NCBI GenBank assembly: GCA_036504095.1
Contig: DASXVS010000080.1
Location: forward strand, 124,001 to 188,000
Source of the DNA: Armatimonadota bacterium
GTDB taxonomy: Bacteria; Armatimonadota; DTGP01; JAKQQT01
Length of the DNA: 64,000 nucleotides
Direction of reading: 5' to 3'
Under the pieces are notes generated by a model, which saw nothing but the letters and a program-made list of their open reading frames with translations, did no database searches and was not told where the DNA came from. A program made the translations under genes and the position numbers. Shown one piece after another: positions 1 to 7,371 of this stretch (within the stretch, counting starts at the first letter, position 1; each line of letters starts with the position of its first letter).

Positions 1-130
1 TGGAAAGGTCATCCAGCACACGCACACGCCTGCCCATCCCGCGAAGCGTGTGGACGATGTGCGAACCGATAAACCCGGCGCCGCCGGTTACCAGGAACAG
101 CGGATTTCCCGCGAACTCGAGATCGTTCAT
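1..130 (-). CDS. NAD-dependent epimerase/dehydratase, N-terminal fragment
   Basis: Only the first 43 codons lie in the window; the gene runs off the left edge. The ATG is at 130-128, preceded by a GGGAG ribosome-binding site about 8 bases upstream. The N-terminus reads into a Rossmann dinucleotide-binding loop, TGGAGFIGSH, at about residues 15-24, followed by a second strand ending in LDDLS. That loop is typical of extended short-chain dehydrogenases such as GalE, RmlB and UDP-glucuronate epimerases, which bind NAD(P) and modify nucleotide sugars. The substrate cannot be told from this fragment. It is divergent from the tRNA-Ser gene. Confidence 0.85.
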   Translation of the reverse strand, partial: MNDLEFAGNPLFLVTGGAGFIGSHIVHTLRGMGRRVRVLDDLS

Positions 131-412
131 TTGAAAACTCCCATCGTTAGCCCGACACTGCTCTGCGCATCCATGGACATACTAGCGAACGCGCCCCCAT
201 CGGGAGGCGCCGCGCGGAATCTGATGACTGAGGCGCGCCTTCCGAATCCATCGACGGTCCAGGACGTTTCGATTCGCCGGCCGCGCCGCCATCGTTCCCT
301 TCGGCATTGACTGGGGGCGACTTAACCCAACCTCAGTGACGGAATCCCCCCGCATGGCACTCCATCATCGTTCACCCCGTTGGGAAGCATCGCGCTGAGG
401 CAGGGCCTCGCC
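131..412. other. intergenic stretch upstream of the epimerase fragment
   Basis: About 280 bases with no convincing gene. The left end must hold the leader of the leftward epimerase gene; its GGGAG ribosome-binding site is visible but no convincing -35/-10 pair. The remainder shows no repeat, RNA gene or good coding signal up to the tRNA-Ser promoter. Confidence 0.5.
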
Positions 413-441
413 TTGACGCAATCGCTCTGGTGGGATACCAT
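413..441 (+). promoter_or_regulatory. sigma70-type promoter of tRNA-Ser
   Basis: TTGACG (413-418) and TACCAT (436-441) are separated by exactly 17 bases and lie about 10 bases before the 5' end of the tRNA, the expected spacing for a short tRNA leader. Confidence 0.6.
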
Positions 442-451
442 GTGGGCGTAG

Positions 452-538
<87 letters not shown>

Positions 539-552
539 TCGACGCCGGTATG

Positions 553-615
553 CGTGGAAGCCGGGGGATGAGCGCGCGGCCAGAAAGGCCGCCGTCTCAT
601 CTCCCGGCTTCCACG
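553..615. terminator. long hairpin downstream of tRNA-Ser
   Basis: A 20-base arm at 553-572 is complementary to 596-615 with a single mismatch. The loop contains a further GGCC-agaaa-GGCC hairpin. It begins 14 bases after the tRNA CCA end, so it could end or protect the tRNA transcript. There is no clear U-tract, so the terminator call is tentative. Confidence 0.5.
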
Positions 616-795
616 TTTCGGACCTCCTCTGCCTGCATCCCAGGCGCCGGCGATCCGACGCTCAGGCCGCACCCTCACCCACGCCCAGGAAATGATCCTC
701 CCCGGGGCTCAATGCCGTGAAACCGGGGCGCCGCCTCCTGCGTACAGTCCTCCGAAGCAAGAAGATTCTAGGTCCCAATTATGCCCGGAGGTTTT

Positions 796-981
796 ATGAT
801 GGAAGTTTCCAGTGTCTACGTGTCCCGGATACCCGCTCCCCGCGCCGTTGCCAGCGCCCGTCCTGCTGCACGCAGGTACGGCCGGTCGCTTGGCGATTGG
901 CTAAGCTGGGGTGCGCTGATTGTCTTGCCAGTAACATCGCTGCTGGCCGCTGTCTCCCTCCTTGGCCAGGCGACCCGGTAA
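796..981 (+). CDS. small single-pass membrane protein, unknown function
   Basis: A 61-residue open frame starts with tandem ATG codons (796 and 799) behind a clear GGAGG at 787-791, which favours 799. The N-terminal half is basic and rich in Arg and Ala (about residues 10-35). The C-terminal half carries one hydrophobic stretch, roughly WGALIVLP through AAVSLLG, that would span a membrane. No family is recognised. The good ribosome-binding site and coherent topology argue that it is real; its short length keeps confidence moderate. Confidence 0.45.
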   Translation: MMEVSSVYVSRIPAPRAVASARPAARRYGRSLGDWLSWGALIVLPVTSLLAAVSLLGQATR

Positions 982-988
982 GACAATG

Positions 989-1090
989 GGTGTCAGGTAA
1001 CAGGTGTCAGGTCTCGGGCGTAGGGGGCGGAGCAGAGATTCCGCCCACTACCCGCCGATCCAGAATCTGGCACCTGACACCCGGCGCCCG
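989..1090. repeat. GTGTCAGGT-family inverted repeat
   Basis: Two direct copies of GGTGTCAGGT (989-998 and 1003-1012) face an inverted copy, ACCTGACACC (1072-1081), across about 60 bases. The inverted arm continues into CGGCGCCCG, echoing CTCGGGCG on the left. The element sits immediately upstream of the rpmH promoter. The same word family recurs at 59333-59362. Confidence 0.7.
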
Positions 1091-1104
1091 CGGAGAACCC
1101 GCAG

Positions 1105-1133
1105 TTGACACCCCAAGACCGCGCGTATATACT
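1105..1133 (+). promoter_or_regulatory. near-consensus sigma70 promoter of the rpmH cluster
   Basis: TTGACA at 1105-1110 and TATACT at 1128-1133 are separated by exactly 17 bases. This is the strongest promoter match noticed in the window. Transcription would begin near 1140, giving rpmH a leader of about 98 bases that contains two small hairpins. Confidence 0.85.
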
Positions 1134-1181
1134 GTTAAAGGCCTTTTGGTATCCTGTAACACACAGGGGCGGCGTCCTTCC

Positions 1182-1203
1182 GGGCGATGCGCCCTTTCTT
1201 TTT
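1182..1203 (+). terminator. attenuator-like hairpin in the rpmH leader
   Basis: GGGCG (1182-1186) and CGCCC (1190-1194) form a GC-only stem around a 3-base ATG loop, followed directly by TTTCTTTTT (1195-1203). This has the form of a small intrinsic terminator, placed after the promoter and before the rpmH ribosome-binding site, so it may attenuate the ribosomal protein operon. A weaker CCTGT/ACAGG hairpin precedes it near 1153-1167. Confidence 0.5.
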
Positions 1204-1237
1204 CGCTGCGTGCGCGCGGCCAGTAGAGGTTTATTGT

Positions 1238-1396
1238 ATGAAACGAACATATCAGCCGAATCGGCGGCACCGCAAGACCACCCACGGCTTCCTCGTGCGC
1301 ATGGCTACTTCCGATGGCCGCAACGTGCTCAAACGCCGCCGCGCGAAGGGGCGCTGGAAGCTGTCCGTGAGCGTTGGCAAGGCTCTCAAGTACTAG
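1238..1396 (+). CDS. rpmH: 50S ribosomal protein L34
   Basis: The 52-residue product starts [13 protein letters not shown] and ends VGKALKY. It is a small, extremely basic protein with the typical L34 signature and slightly longer than the usual 44-50 residues. L34 is a structural protein of the large ribosomal subunit. The ATG is preceded by AGAGGT at 1225-1230. It is the first gene of the conserved rpmH-rnpA-yidD-yidC-jag group. In many bacteria dnaA lies just upstream, divergent from rpmH, but here that position is taken by a tRNA and a small membrane protein. Confidence 0.98.
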   Translation: MKRTYQPNRRHRKTTHGFLVRMATSDGRNVLKRRRAKGRWKLSVSVGKALKY

Positions 1397-1411
1397 CTTC
1401 GGAGGGTGCCG

Positions 1412-1759
1412 GTGCTCGCTCGTGAGAGACGACTTCGGGCCGGCCGCGACTGGGATGCGCTGTTTCGCGGCGGATTTGGCGTGGGCGGCCCGCTTCTGTC
1501 ACTGCGCGTTCTGGCAACGCCGGGACGACGGCGCGCGGGCGTCAGCGTTGGCAAGAAGGTGGGCGGCGCTGTCACACGCAACCTGGTGAAGCGGCGGATA
1601 CGCGCGCTTCTGCTCGAAGTGTGGGACCAGCTGCCCCAGGCTGATATCGGCGTGCTCGTGAGGGCCCCGGCGGCCGCAGCCGAATTCGCCGATCTGCAGT
1701 CTGCTCTGTCGGAACTCGCGGGCCGGGCCGCCGGCAAGATCGAGGGGGGCGGGCGGTGA
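1412..1759 (+). CDS. rnpA: ribonuclease P protein component
   Basis: RnpA is the protein cofactor of RNase P and helps the catalytic RNA bind and mature the 5' ends of tRNAs. The 115-residue product has the family hallmark RNLVKRRIR near residues 53-61, preceded by a [12 protein letters not shown] segment, and is basic throughout. A GTG at 1412 was chosen because the GGAGG at 1401-1405 lies 6 bases upstream; the GTG at 1406 directly abuts that site and is unlikely. The stop overlaps the yidD start in a GTGA arrangement, indicating coupled translation. Confidence 0.95.
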   Translation: MLARERRLRAGRDWDALFRGGFGVGGPLLSLRVLATPGRRRAGVSVGKKVGGAVTRNLVKRRIRALLLEVWDQLPQADIGVLVRAPAAAAEFADLQSALSELAGRAAGKIEGGGR

Positions 1760-1992
1760 CACACGCTCCACACCACCCATCATGGGGACAGCGTGCCGCT
1801 CTCTGGACAATTCGGCGATATCAGGCGGTTTCCCGTTTTACGCCGCCCACGTGCAGGTTCACACCCACTTGCAGCGAATATACGCTCATTGCGGTCGAGC
1901 GTTACGGAGTGCCCCGGGGCATCTGGATGGGCATCCGCCGCATTAGCCGCTGCCACCCCTTTCACGCTGGCGGCCACGACCCGGTACCATAA
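1756..1992 (+). CDS. yidD: membrane protein insertion efficiency factor YidD
   Basis: A 78-residue protein of the YidD family, which assists YidC in inserting proteins into the inner membrane. The family motifs are visible: [14 protein letters not shown], in which the cysteines are characteristic, and [16 protein letters not shown] at the C-terminus. The start is a GTG overlapping the rnpA stop by two bases. The next gene in the cluster is yidC, its functional partner. Confidence 0.95.
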   Translation: MTHAPHHPSWGQRAALWTIRRYQAVSRFTPPTCRFTPTCSEYTLIAVERYGVPRGIWMGIRRISRCHPFHAGGHDPVP

Positions 1993-2018
1993 GGAGAATG
2001 ATGGGCGACGAACGGTGA
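1991..2018 (+). promoter_or_regulatory. strong ribosome-binding site and possible 6-codon leader ORF before yidC
   Basis: AAGGAGA (1991-1997), overlapping the yidD stop, directly abuts ATGATG at 1998. That frame encodes only MMGDER before a TGA at 2016-2018. The downstream text GAATGATGAATG belongs to the GAACGATGAA word family seen elsewhere. No ribosome-binding site is visible before the likely yidC start at 2104, so yidC translation may depend on reinitiation. Confidence 0.4.
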
Positions 2019-2103
2019 ATGATGAATGCCGGGCGCGGGATCTAAGGCGATCCCTACGCTTCCGGCCAGTGATCAGTCAACGGTTGTCATCCATCCCCAG
2101 AAT

Positions 2104-3774
2104 ATGCAAGTTCGCAAGTTATCCGGCCGATGGCCGGTCCTGTTCCTCGCAGGCGCATTAGCTCTGCTTTCCGCAGGGTGCAATCGCGTTTCCACCGAGA
2201 CGGCGACGGCCGAGTTCGCCAAGGCCGAGCAGGCAAAGGCGAACGGTCAGTACACCGACGCGCTGAAATCCTATCAGACGGCGGCAAACGGCACCGTGGC
2301 CCAGCCCGGCCGGCCCCCGATACCGACCGAGCAGCTGCAGGCCGATCTCGCTGAGTTCGCATTGGCGCAGGCGCAGCGTGAGGTCAAGGCCGCCGACGCG
2401 CTTGTGGCGCAGGGCCGCTCTCAGCCGGATTACAGCCGGGCGGAGCCGTTTTCCACGGCCGCCATCACGGCGTTCACCGCCCTGGCCCAGGCGCATTCCA
2501 CGAAGACGATCAACGTTTCGCCCACGGACACACTCAAAGTCACCGACTGGCTGGGCTTCTCGACGCAGCCCAAGGCGGGCAGTCCGCTGGATGTCGCCGC
2601 CAGGATGGCCCCTGGGACGAAACTGCCCGCGATCGCTCCCGTGAGCCCCGCCGAGGCGCTGGCATCCCTCAACGCCGGCAAACAGGCGGAACAGCGCGGA
2701 GACGCGGCCGCCGCGCTCGACGATTACGCTCGGGCCGCTCCGGTCGATTTCGCGGACCAGCCACAGGCGCTGGCAAACACCGGCAGGCTGGCTCTCGCCG
2801 CCAAACGGTACGACCTCGCCCTGCAGGCGCTGAAAACGCTCGTTGAGAAATACCCGGAGCGGCAAGTCAGCACCGGCGCCGTGGACGAACGCGTCGTGAA
2901 GGACTGGATCGGAACGCCGGCGGATCACAAGGGCGATTTCCTCGCCGCCGAGGCATTGGCCGACCAGATCAACAGGGGCAAGATCGCGTATAAAACGATG
3001 GACGCCCTCGTAGCCCTCACGGGGCGCAACCCCTGGTATTCGGCTGCGCTGGCCCTGCTGATTTTCACCGTAGTCATCAAGGTCGCGATGACTCCGCTGA
3101 CGAACATCCAGTTCAACTCGACGCGCAAAATGACGGCGATCCAGCCGAAGATGAAGGCGCTGCAGGAACAATGCAAGGACAAGCCCGAGGAACTGAATAA
3201 GCGGATGATGGCGCTCTACAAGGAAGAAGGCGTCAATCCCGTGGGCTGCGGCGCGACGATGCTGATCCAGTTCCCAATCCTCATCGCGTTGTACTCGGTC
3301 ATCCGCCTCTACAACTTCCAGTTCCGCGACGCATACTTCCTCTGGGTCAACCCGCACACGGCATCTCTGGCGCCCGGGATCATCGGTGCGAACCTTGCAC
3401 AGCCGGACATGATTCTGCTGGGACTCTATGCGGTGAGCATGTTCCTCAGCCAGAAGCTGACGGTGATGCCCGCGCAGGATGAACAGCAGCGCCAGCAGCA
3501 GATGATGATGGCGTATATGATGCCCATCATGTTCCTGTTTGTGCTGAAGACATTCCCTTCCGCGTTTGTGCTGTACTGGCTGCTCTTCAACTTCTTCACG
3601 ACGTGGCAGCAGTGGCACCTTCTGAAGAAGAACCCGATTCCCGTGGCATCCCCGGTGACGTCATCCGGCTCCCCGGGCAGCAATGGGACAAGCCAGACGG
3701 CCAGGCCGCAGAGGTCGCCCGAAGACGCTCCCAAACCCGGGCCGAAGCAGACGCCGCCCAAGCGGAAGAAATGA
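2104..3774 (+). CDS. yidC: membrane protein insertase YidC with an N-terminal lipoprotein/TPR-like region
   Basis: YidC/Oxa1 proteins insert and fold inner-membrane proteins. The C-terminal half (about residues 305-510) is a clear Oxa1 core: a first segment SAALALLIFTVVIKVAMTPL, the cytosolic hairpin with NSTRKMTAIQPKM holding the conserved groove arginine, then four more hydrophobic segments. The N-terminus is a lipoprotein signal ending LLSAGC with Cys at residue 26. It is followed by about 230 residues of TPR-like helical repeats (AEFAKAEQAKANGQYTDALK; AGKQAEQRGDAAAALDDYA; RLALAAKRYDLALQALK) in place of the usual beta-sandwich P1 domain. The C-terminus is Pro/Lys rich. Start 2104 gives a good lipoprotein signal; an in-frame ATG at 2026 would add 26 residues. 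Confidence 0.93.
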   Translation: MQVRKLSGRWPVLFLAGALALLSAGCNRVSTETATAEFAKAEQAKANGQYTDALKSYQTAANGTVAQPGRPPIPTEQLQADLAEFALAQAQREVKAADALVAQGRSQPDYSRAEPFSTAAITAFTALAQAHSTKTINVSPTDTLKVTDWLGFSTQPKAGSPLDVAARMAPGTKLPAIAPVSPAEALASLNAGKQAEQRGDAAAALDDYARAAPVDFADQPQALANTGRLALAAKRYDLALQALKTLVEKYPERQVSTGAVDERVVKDWIGTPADHKGDFLAAEALADQINRGKIAYKTMDALVALTGRNPWYSAALALLIFTVVIKVAMTPLTNIQFNSTRKMTAIQPKMKALQEQCKDKPEELNKRMMALYKEEGVNPVGCGATMLIQFPILIALYSVIRLYNFQFRDAYFLWVNPHTASLAPGIIGANLAQPDMILLGLYAVSMFLSQKLTVMPAQDEQQRQQQMMMAYMMPIMFLFVLKTFPSAFVLYWLLFNFFTTWQQWHLLKKNPIPVASPVTSSGSPGSNGTSQTARPQRSPEDAPKPGPKQTPPKRKK

Positions 3775-3811
3775 TCCTGCACGCATGGCGCTAAGCGCCG
3801 GAGGTAAACCG

Positions 3812-4297
3812 ATGACCGAAACCGAAACCCAGGATGGCCCGGCCGTTAACGCCGGCGAAACCGCTGTCAATATTGCGCAAAAGCTCCTAGATACGGGCCA
3901 CCTCGACGCCAAAGCCATCCTCGTGAGCCAGGATGAGGACTCCGTCGAGCTCGTTCTGGAAGGCCCGGACGCCCCAGCGTTGATCGGCAAGCAGGGCGCG
4001 ACGCTCAACGCGCTGCAATATCTTGTGGGCCTGATGCTGGCGCGCGAGATCCATCAGCGGCTGCGCGTGACGGTGGACGCTGAGAGTTACCGCGCCCGCC
4101 GCGCGGAAACGTTGATCAAAATGGCCAAGGACCTCGCCGCCCAGGTACGCGAGCACAACCAGGAGGCCGTGATGGACCCGCTGAACGCCGCCGAGCGCCG
4201 GATCGTCCATACGGCGCTCGTGGAAGAGCCGGGCATCAGCACGTACTCCGAGGGAGAGGACCCCGATCGCCGCGTGGTCATTTCTCCAAAGGCGTAG
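3812..4297 (+). CDS. jag: RNA-binding protein Jag/KhpB (KH and R3H domains)
   Basis: Jag/KhpB is a cytoplasmic RNA-binding protein usually encoded directly after yidC. Of the 161 residues, the middle holds a KH domain with the nucleic-acid loop IGKQGATLNALQYL. The C-terminus is an R3H-type domain with MDPLNAAERRIVHTAL. The ATG at 3812 has an ideal GGAGGT at 3800-3805, six bases upstream. The protein lacks the long N-terminal Jag_N domain of many homologues and begins with an acidic, Thr-rich stretch. Confidence 0.95.
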   Translation: MTETETQDGPAVNAGETAVNIAQKLLDTGHLDAKAILVSQDEDSVELVLEGPDAPALIGKQGATLNALQYLVGLMLAREIHQRLRVTVDAESYRARRAETLIKMAKDLAAQVREHNQEAVMDPLNAAERRIVHTALVEEPGISTYSEGEDPDRRVVISPKA

Positions 4298-4339
4298 GCG
4301 ATTGCGAACTGGCTGGATGACCCGGCAGGCAGCTGTCAT

Positions 4340-4394
4340 CCTGAGCACAGCGAAGGATCTCGACTTTACGTTGGGATCCTTCGCTGCGCTCAGG
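4340..4394. repeat. inverted repeat of the CCTGAGCACAGCGAAGGATC type
   Basis: A 20-base arm (4340-4359) is mirrored at 4375-4394 with two mismatches and a 15-base loop. It lies between jag and the yabN-like gene, which point the same way. It could act as a hairpin terminator or processing site; no U-tract follows. Confidence 0.75.
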
Positions 4395-4438
4395 AGATCA
4401 TCTTCGCCAGGTATGAAAGTACGGCGAGGCTGGCCTGA

Positions 4439-5896
4439 ATGGAGAGCACATTGGAACCCCGTGAGATAACCATCCTTGGTCTCGGGCCCGGCGCTCTGAA
4501 CGCGATGAGCGTGGGCGCCTACCGCGCCATCCAGCAGGCCGGGCGCGTGCTTGTCCGAACCGCGCGGCACCCCGCCGTGGACGAACTCCGCGCCGAAGGC
4601 ATCGTTGTTGACTCCCTGGACCACCTCTACGATGGCGCCGCCGACTTCGAGGAGGTCTATGAAGCAGTCGTTGAAGCCGTTCTGACGCGGGCTCAGGCCG
4701 AAACCGGTCTCCTCTATGCGGTGCCCGGCCACCCGCTTTTCGGCGAGCGGACGGTCTCGCTCTTGATGGCGCGAGCGGACGCCATGGGATTGTCGATCCG
4801 TTTGCTCCCCTCCCCGAGTTTCGTGGACGCAGTGCTTGAGGGCGCGCGGGAGACGGCGGACACAGACCTCATCGTCCTTGACGCGCATTGCCTCGATACG
4901 AGCAAACTGGACGCGGCGATCCCGACGGTGGTCTACCAGGTCCACGACCAGGCGACGGCGTCCGAAGCCAAACTCGTTCTCATGGAGCGCTACCCCGACG
5001 AGCATGCGATTCTGATCGTTCGCGAAGGCCGCCCGGCCGTGGCGGTTCCGCTATGGCAGATGGATCGCCACGAATTCGACCACCTCACCAGCGTTTATCT
5101 TCCCCCTGTTCCGGACGACCTGCGCAAACCGACCTGGGACGACCTCGTGCGCGTTATCTCCCGCCTGCGGGCGCCCGGCGGCTGCCCCTGGGACATGGAA
5201 CAGACGCACGAGAGCCTCAAGCGCAACATGCTGGAAGAAGCCTACGAGGTGGTTGAGGCCATCGAGCACGACGACCCCGGCAAACTCGAGGAGGAACTGG
5301 GCGATCTGATGATGCAGCCCATCCTCCACTCCGTGATCGCGCGCGAGGATGGCTTCTTCACGATCGACGATGTGATCGCCGGCATCACCACCAAACTCAT
5401 CCGCCGCCACCCCCATGTATTCGGCTCGCTGGACGTCGAGGACTCCGCCGAGGTTCTCCGCAACTGGGAGGCGATCAAGAGCGCGGAACCCGCCAACGCG
5501 CACCGCACGTCGGCTGTGGATGGGGTCCCGCACACCATGCCCGCCCTGATGCGCGCCATGGACATCAGCAGGAAAGCGGTAAAGGTCGGCTTTGAGTGGC
5601 CCGACGCCGAGGCCGTTCTGGACAAGGTGCAGGAGGAAATCGAAGAACTCCGCGCCGAGCTCAAGGCGAACGACACGGCCCGGGCGACCGACGAACTGGG
5701 CGACCTGCTTTTCGCGCTGGTGAACGTCGCCCGATGGCTCAAGATCGATCCCGAGGAAGCCCTGCGCACGATGGTGGACCGTTTCATCGGCCGTTTCCGG
5801 GCGATGGAAGCGATGGCCACCGCGGACAAGCGCGAACTCAAATCCCTCTCCCCCGAGGAGTGGGATACCTATTGGGAACTGGCCAAAGCCCTCTGA
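4439..5896 (+). CDS. YabN-like fusion: tetrapyrrole-methylase-like domain plus MazG nucleotide pyrophosphohydrolase
   Basis: The first ~215 residues resemble a SAM-dependent tetrapyrrole methylase, with LGLGPG near residue 14 and VPGHPLFGE near residue 95. The rest is a MazG pyrophosphohydrolase, which hydrolyses (d)NTPs to monophosphates and is thought to clean nucleotide pools. The first MazG unit has GGCPWDMEQTHESL and the metal-binding helix EEAYEVVEAI...EELGDLMMQ. The second has KVGFEWPD, EEIEELRAEL and DELGDLLFALVNVARWL. This is the B. subtilis YabN architecture at about its usual length of ~485 residues. An in-frame TTG at 4451 has GGAG (4441-4444) six bases upstream and may be the true start. 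Confidence 0.93.
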   Translation: MESTLEPREITILGLGPGALNAMSVGAYRAIQQAGRVLVRTARHPAVDELRAEGIVVDSLDHLYDGAADFEEVYEAVVEAVLTRAQAETGLLYAVPGHPLFGERTVSLLMARADAMGLSIRLLPSPSFVDAVLEGARETADTDLIVLDAHCLDTSKLDAAIPTVVYQVHDQATASEAKLVLMERYPDEHAILIVREGRPAVAVPLWQMDRHEFDHLTSVYLPPVPDDLRKPTWDDLVRVISRLRAPGGCPWDMEQTHESLKRNMLEEAYEVVEAIEHDDPGKLEEELGDLMMQPILHSVIAREDGFFTIDDVIAGITTKLIRRHPHVFGSLDVEDSAEVLRNWEAIKSAEPANAHRTSAVDGVPHTMPALMRAMDISRKAVKVGFEWPDAEAVLDKVQEEIEELRAELKANDTARATDELGDLLFALVNVARWLKIDPEEALRTMVDRFIGRFRAMEAMATADKRELKSLSPEEWDTYWELAKAL

Positions 5897-6262
5897 CTAA
5901 GAGGCGGCACCCGCGTCCATCTGTCCATCAAGGTACTCCTTCAGGACCTGCGCGTGGTTGTAGACGGGGTCTTTCGCCGCGTACAGCAACGTGAGCGTGC
6001 CTTCCCGGGCGAACCGGAGAAGACGCTCGACCGCATCTCGGTTCGCCTGGAGCTCCGCAAAGTACCCCGCCCGGAACGCCACCCAGTGCTCCGGATCGTG
6101 GCTGAATGCCTTTCGCAAGTCCGGGCTGGGCGCAATTTCACGGTCCCAGTCGTCAAGCGCCGCCGTTTCCCGGGACACACCGCGCGGCCACAGCCGGTCG
6201 ATGAGGATTCGCACGCCGTCGTCCGGCGCGGGCGATTCATAGATCCGTTTCAGTTTTACCAT
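5897..6262 (-). CDS. DUF488 family protein (YeaO-like)
   Basis: The 121-residue product has the DUF488/YeaO layout: VKLKRIYESP, ILIDRLWPRGVSRE, a central WDREIAPSPDLRKAFSHDPEHW and a C-terminal LLYAAKDPVYNHAQVL. The family is widespread and small; its biochemical function is not established. It is the last gene of a leftward group and ends immediately beside the rightward yabN-like gene (tail to tail, no gap). A repeat hairpin separates it from the hydrolase gene upstream. Confidence 0.9.
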   Translation of the reverse strand: MVKLKRIYESPAPDDGVRILIDRLWPRGVSRETAALDDWDREIAPSPDLRKAFSHDPEHWVAFRAGYFAELQANRDAVERLLRFAREGTLTLLYAAKDPVYNHAQVLKEYLDGQMDAGAAS

Positions 6263-6304
6263 TTGCTCTGCCTCGATTGCACGTATCCTGGGGCGTCCTC
6301 AAAT

Positions 6305-6359
6305 GGATGAGTTAATGAGTTAACGTGAGCACCGTGTCTGCGGGCTCGTTGACTCATCC
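6305..6359. repeat. GATGAGTTAATGAGTTAACG-type inverted repeat
   Basis: The left arm (6305-6325) contains GATGAGTTAATGAGTTAACG, with GAGT units repeated. The right arm CGTTGACTCATCC (6347-6359) pairs with it after loss of one unit. It lies between two leftward genes, after the hydrolase stop and before DUF488. Confidence 0.6.
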
Positions 6360-6385
6360 GCCCATTGACTTGATACTTCACCAGT

Positions 6386-7297
6386 TTACCGCGAAACGGC
6401 TTTTCCAACGGCGGAGTGGAGAAACCGCAGCACCCGCTTCCGATATTCCACGGTGCATTCCCCGTAGGACCGAATGTGACCGGACGCCCCGGTAATCCAC
6501 AATTCCCGGGGTCCGTTCACCGCCGCAAAAATCCTCTCGCTGTCCCTCATGGGTATCAGACGGTCGTTCCGGCTGTGGATGAGGAACAAGGGCCGGCCCC
6601 CAAGGCGCCTCGCGGAATCAAGCGGAGAGGCATCGCTCAGGTGTTCCCTCAGAATGATCTCGCCCAGCCAGGCCGCGTAGCCCCCGCAGAGCCTGCCGAA
6701 CGGGCCGCCTCCGAAGCGCCGCACCGTCTGCACGTCGAGCGATGTGTAGGGGCTGTCGGCGATCACAGCGACGATCCGCTTGTCCGCGGCCGCGGCCATG
6801 ATGCAGGCCGCCGCGCCCATGGACCAGCCCATCGCCGTGATCGGCCTGTCGGAGCGTTTCGCCGCGTAGTCGACGGCGCCCTCCAGATCGCGGGGCTCGC
6901 GCAGGCCGATGGTACTCATCCCGCCGCCGCTCTTGCCGAGCCGCCGAAAATCGAACGCCAGCACATTGAAACCGGCTTTGTGAAGGAACGGGATCACCGG
7001 AAACACGTCGCGGCGGTCGGCGGGATATCCATGGCACAGGATCACCGTGCCGACGGGTGTGTTTGCCGGCGCCCACCACCCGGAAAGCGTGAAACCGTCG
7101 CGCGACGGAAACGAAACGTCCTCAAAGGCAATGCCATCGTCCCCCGGATTCGCACTCATGGCGAATCGCGCAGGGTGAAGCGCCTGCCAGACGATGAGGC
7201 TTACACCTCCAACCGTGACAGAACAGAACCCCGCGATGGCATACTGCAGCCACACCAGTATGCGCCTCCGTTTCGGTTTCGCGTTCATCGATTTCAT
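6386..7297 (-). CDS. membrane-anchored alpha/beta hydrolase
   Basis: The 303-residue product has a basic N-terminus and one hydrophobic segment (LQYAIAGFCSVTVGGVSLIVW), so it is probably anchored or secreted. It then has an alpha/beta hydrolase core: oxyanion-region ILCHGYPADRRD, nucleophile elbow GWSMGAAA, acid HSRNDRLIP and histidine SGHIRSY. Such proteins hydrolyse esters or amides; the substrate is not predictable. It resembles the YqkD/FrsA-like peptidase or esterase group in layout. It follows the propeller-like gene by 74 bases and probably shares its transcript. Confidence 0.88.
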   Translation of the reverse strand: MKSMNAKPKRRRILVWLQYAIAGFCSVTVGGVSLIVWQALHPARFAMSANPGDDGIAFEDVSFPSRDGFTLSGWWAPANTPVGTVILCHGYPADRRDVFPVIPFLHKAGFNVLAFDFRRLGKSGGGMSTIGLREPRDLEGAVDYAAKRSDRPITAMGWSMGAAACIMAAAADKRIVAVIADSPYTSLDVQTVRRFGGGPFGRLCGGYAAWLGEIILREHLSDASPLDSARRLGGRPLFLIHSRNDRLIPMRDSERIFAAVNGPRELWITGASGHIRSYGECTVEYRKRVLRFLHSAVGKAVSR

Positions 7298-7371
7298 TGT
7301 AAGGGAGACAGAGCCCTCGGAGACAGTGACTTAGGTACCAGAGTTGAATCTGTCACAGTCCCGCCGTTTCG

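Noticed and set aside
2158-3618. 486-codon leftward open frame opposite yidC
   Set aside because: It is the antisense shadow of yidC, which has clear Oxa1 motifs; high GC leaves antisense frames open.
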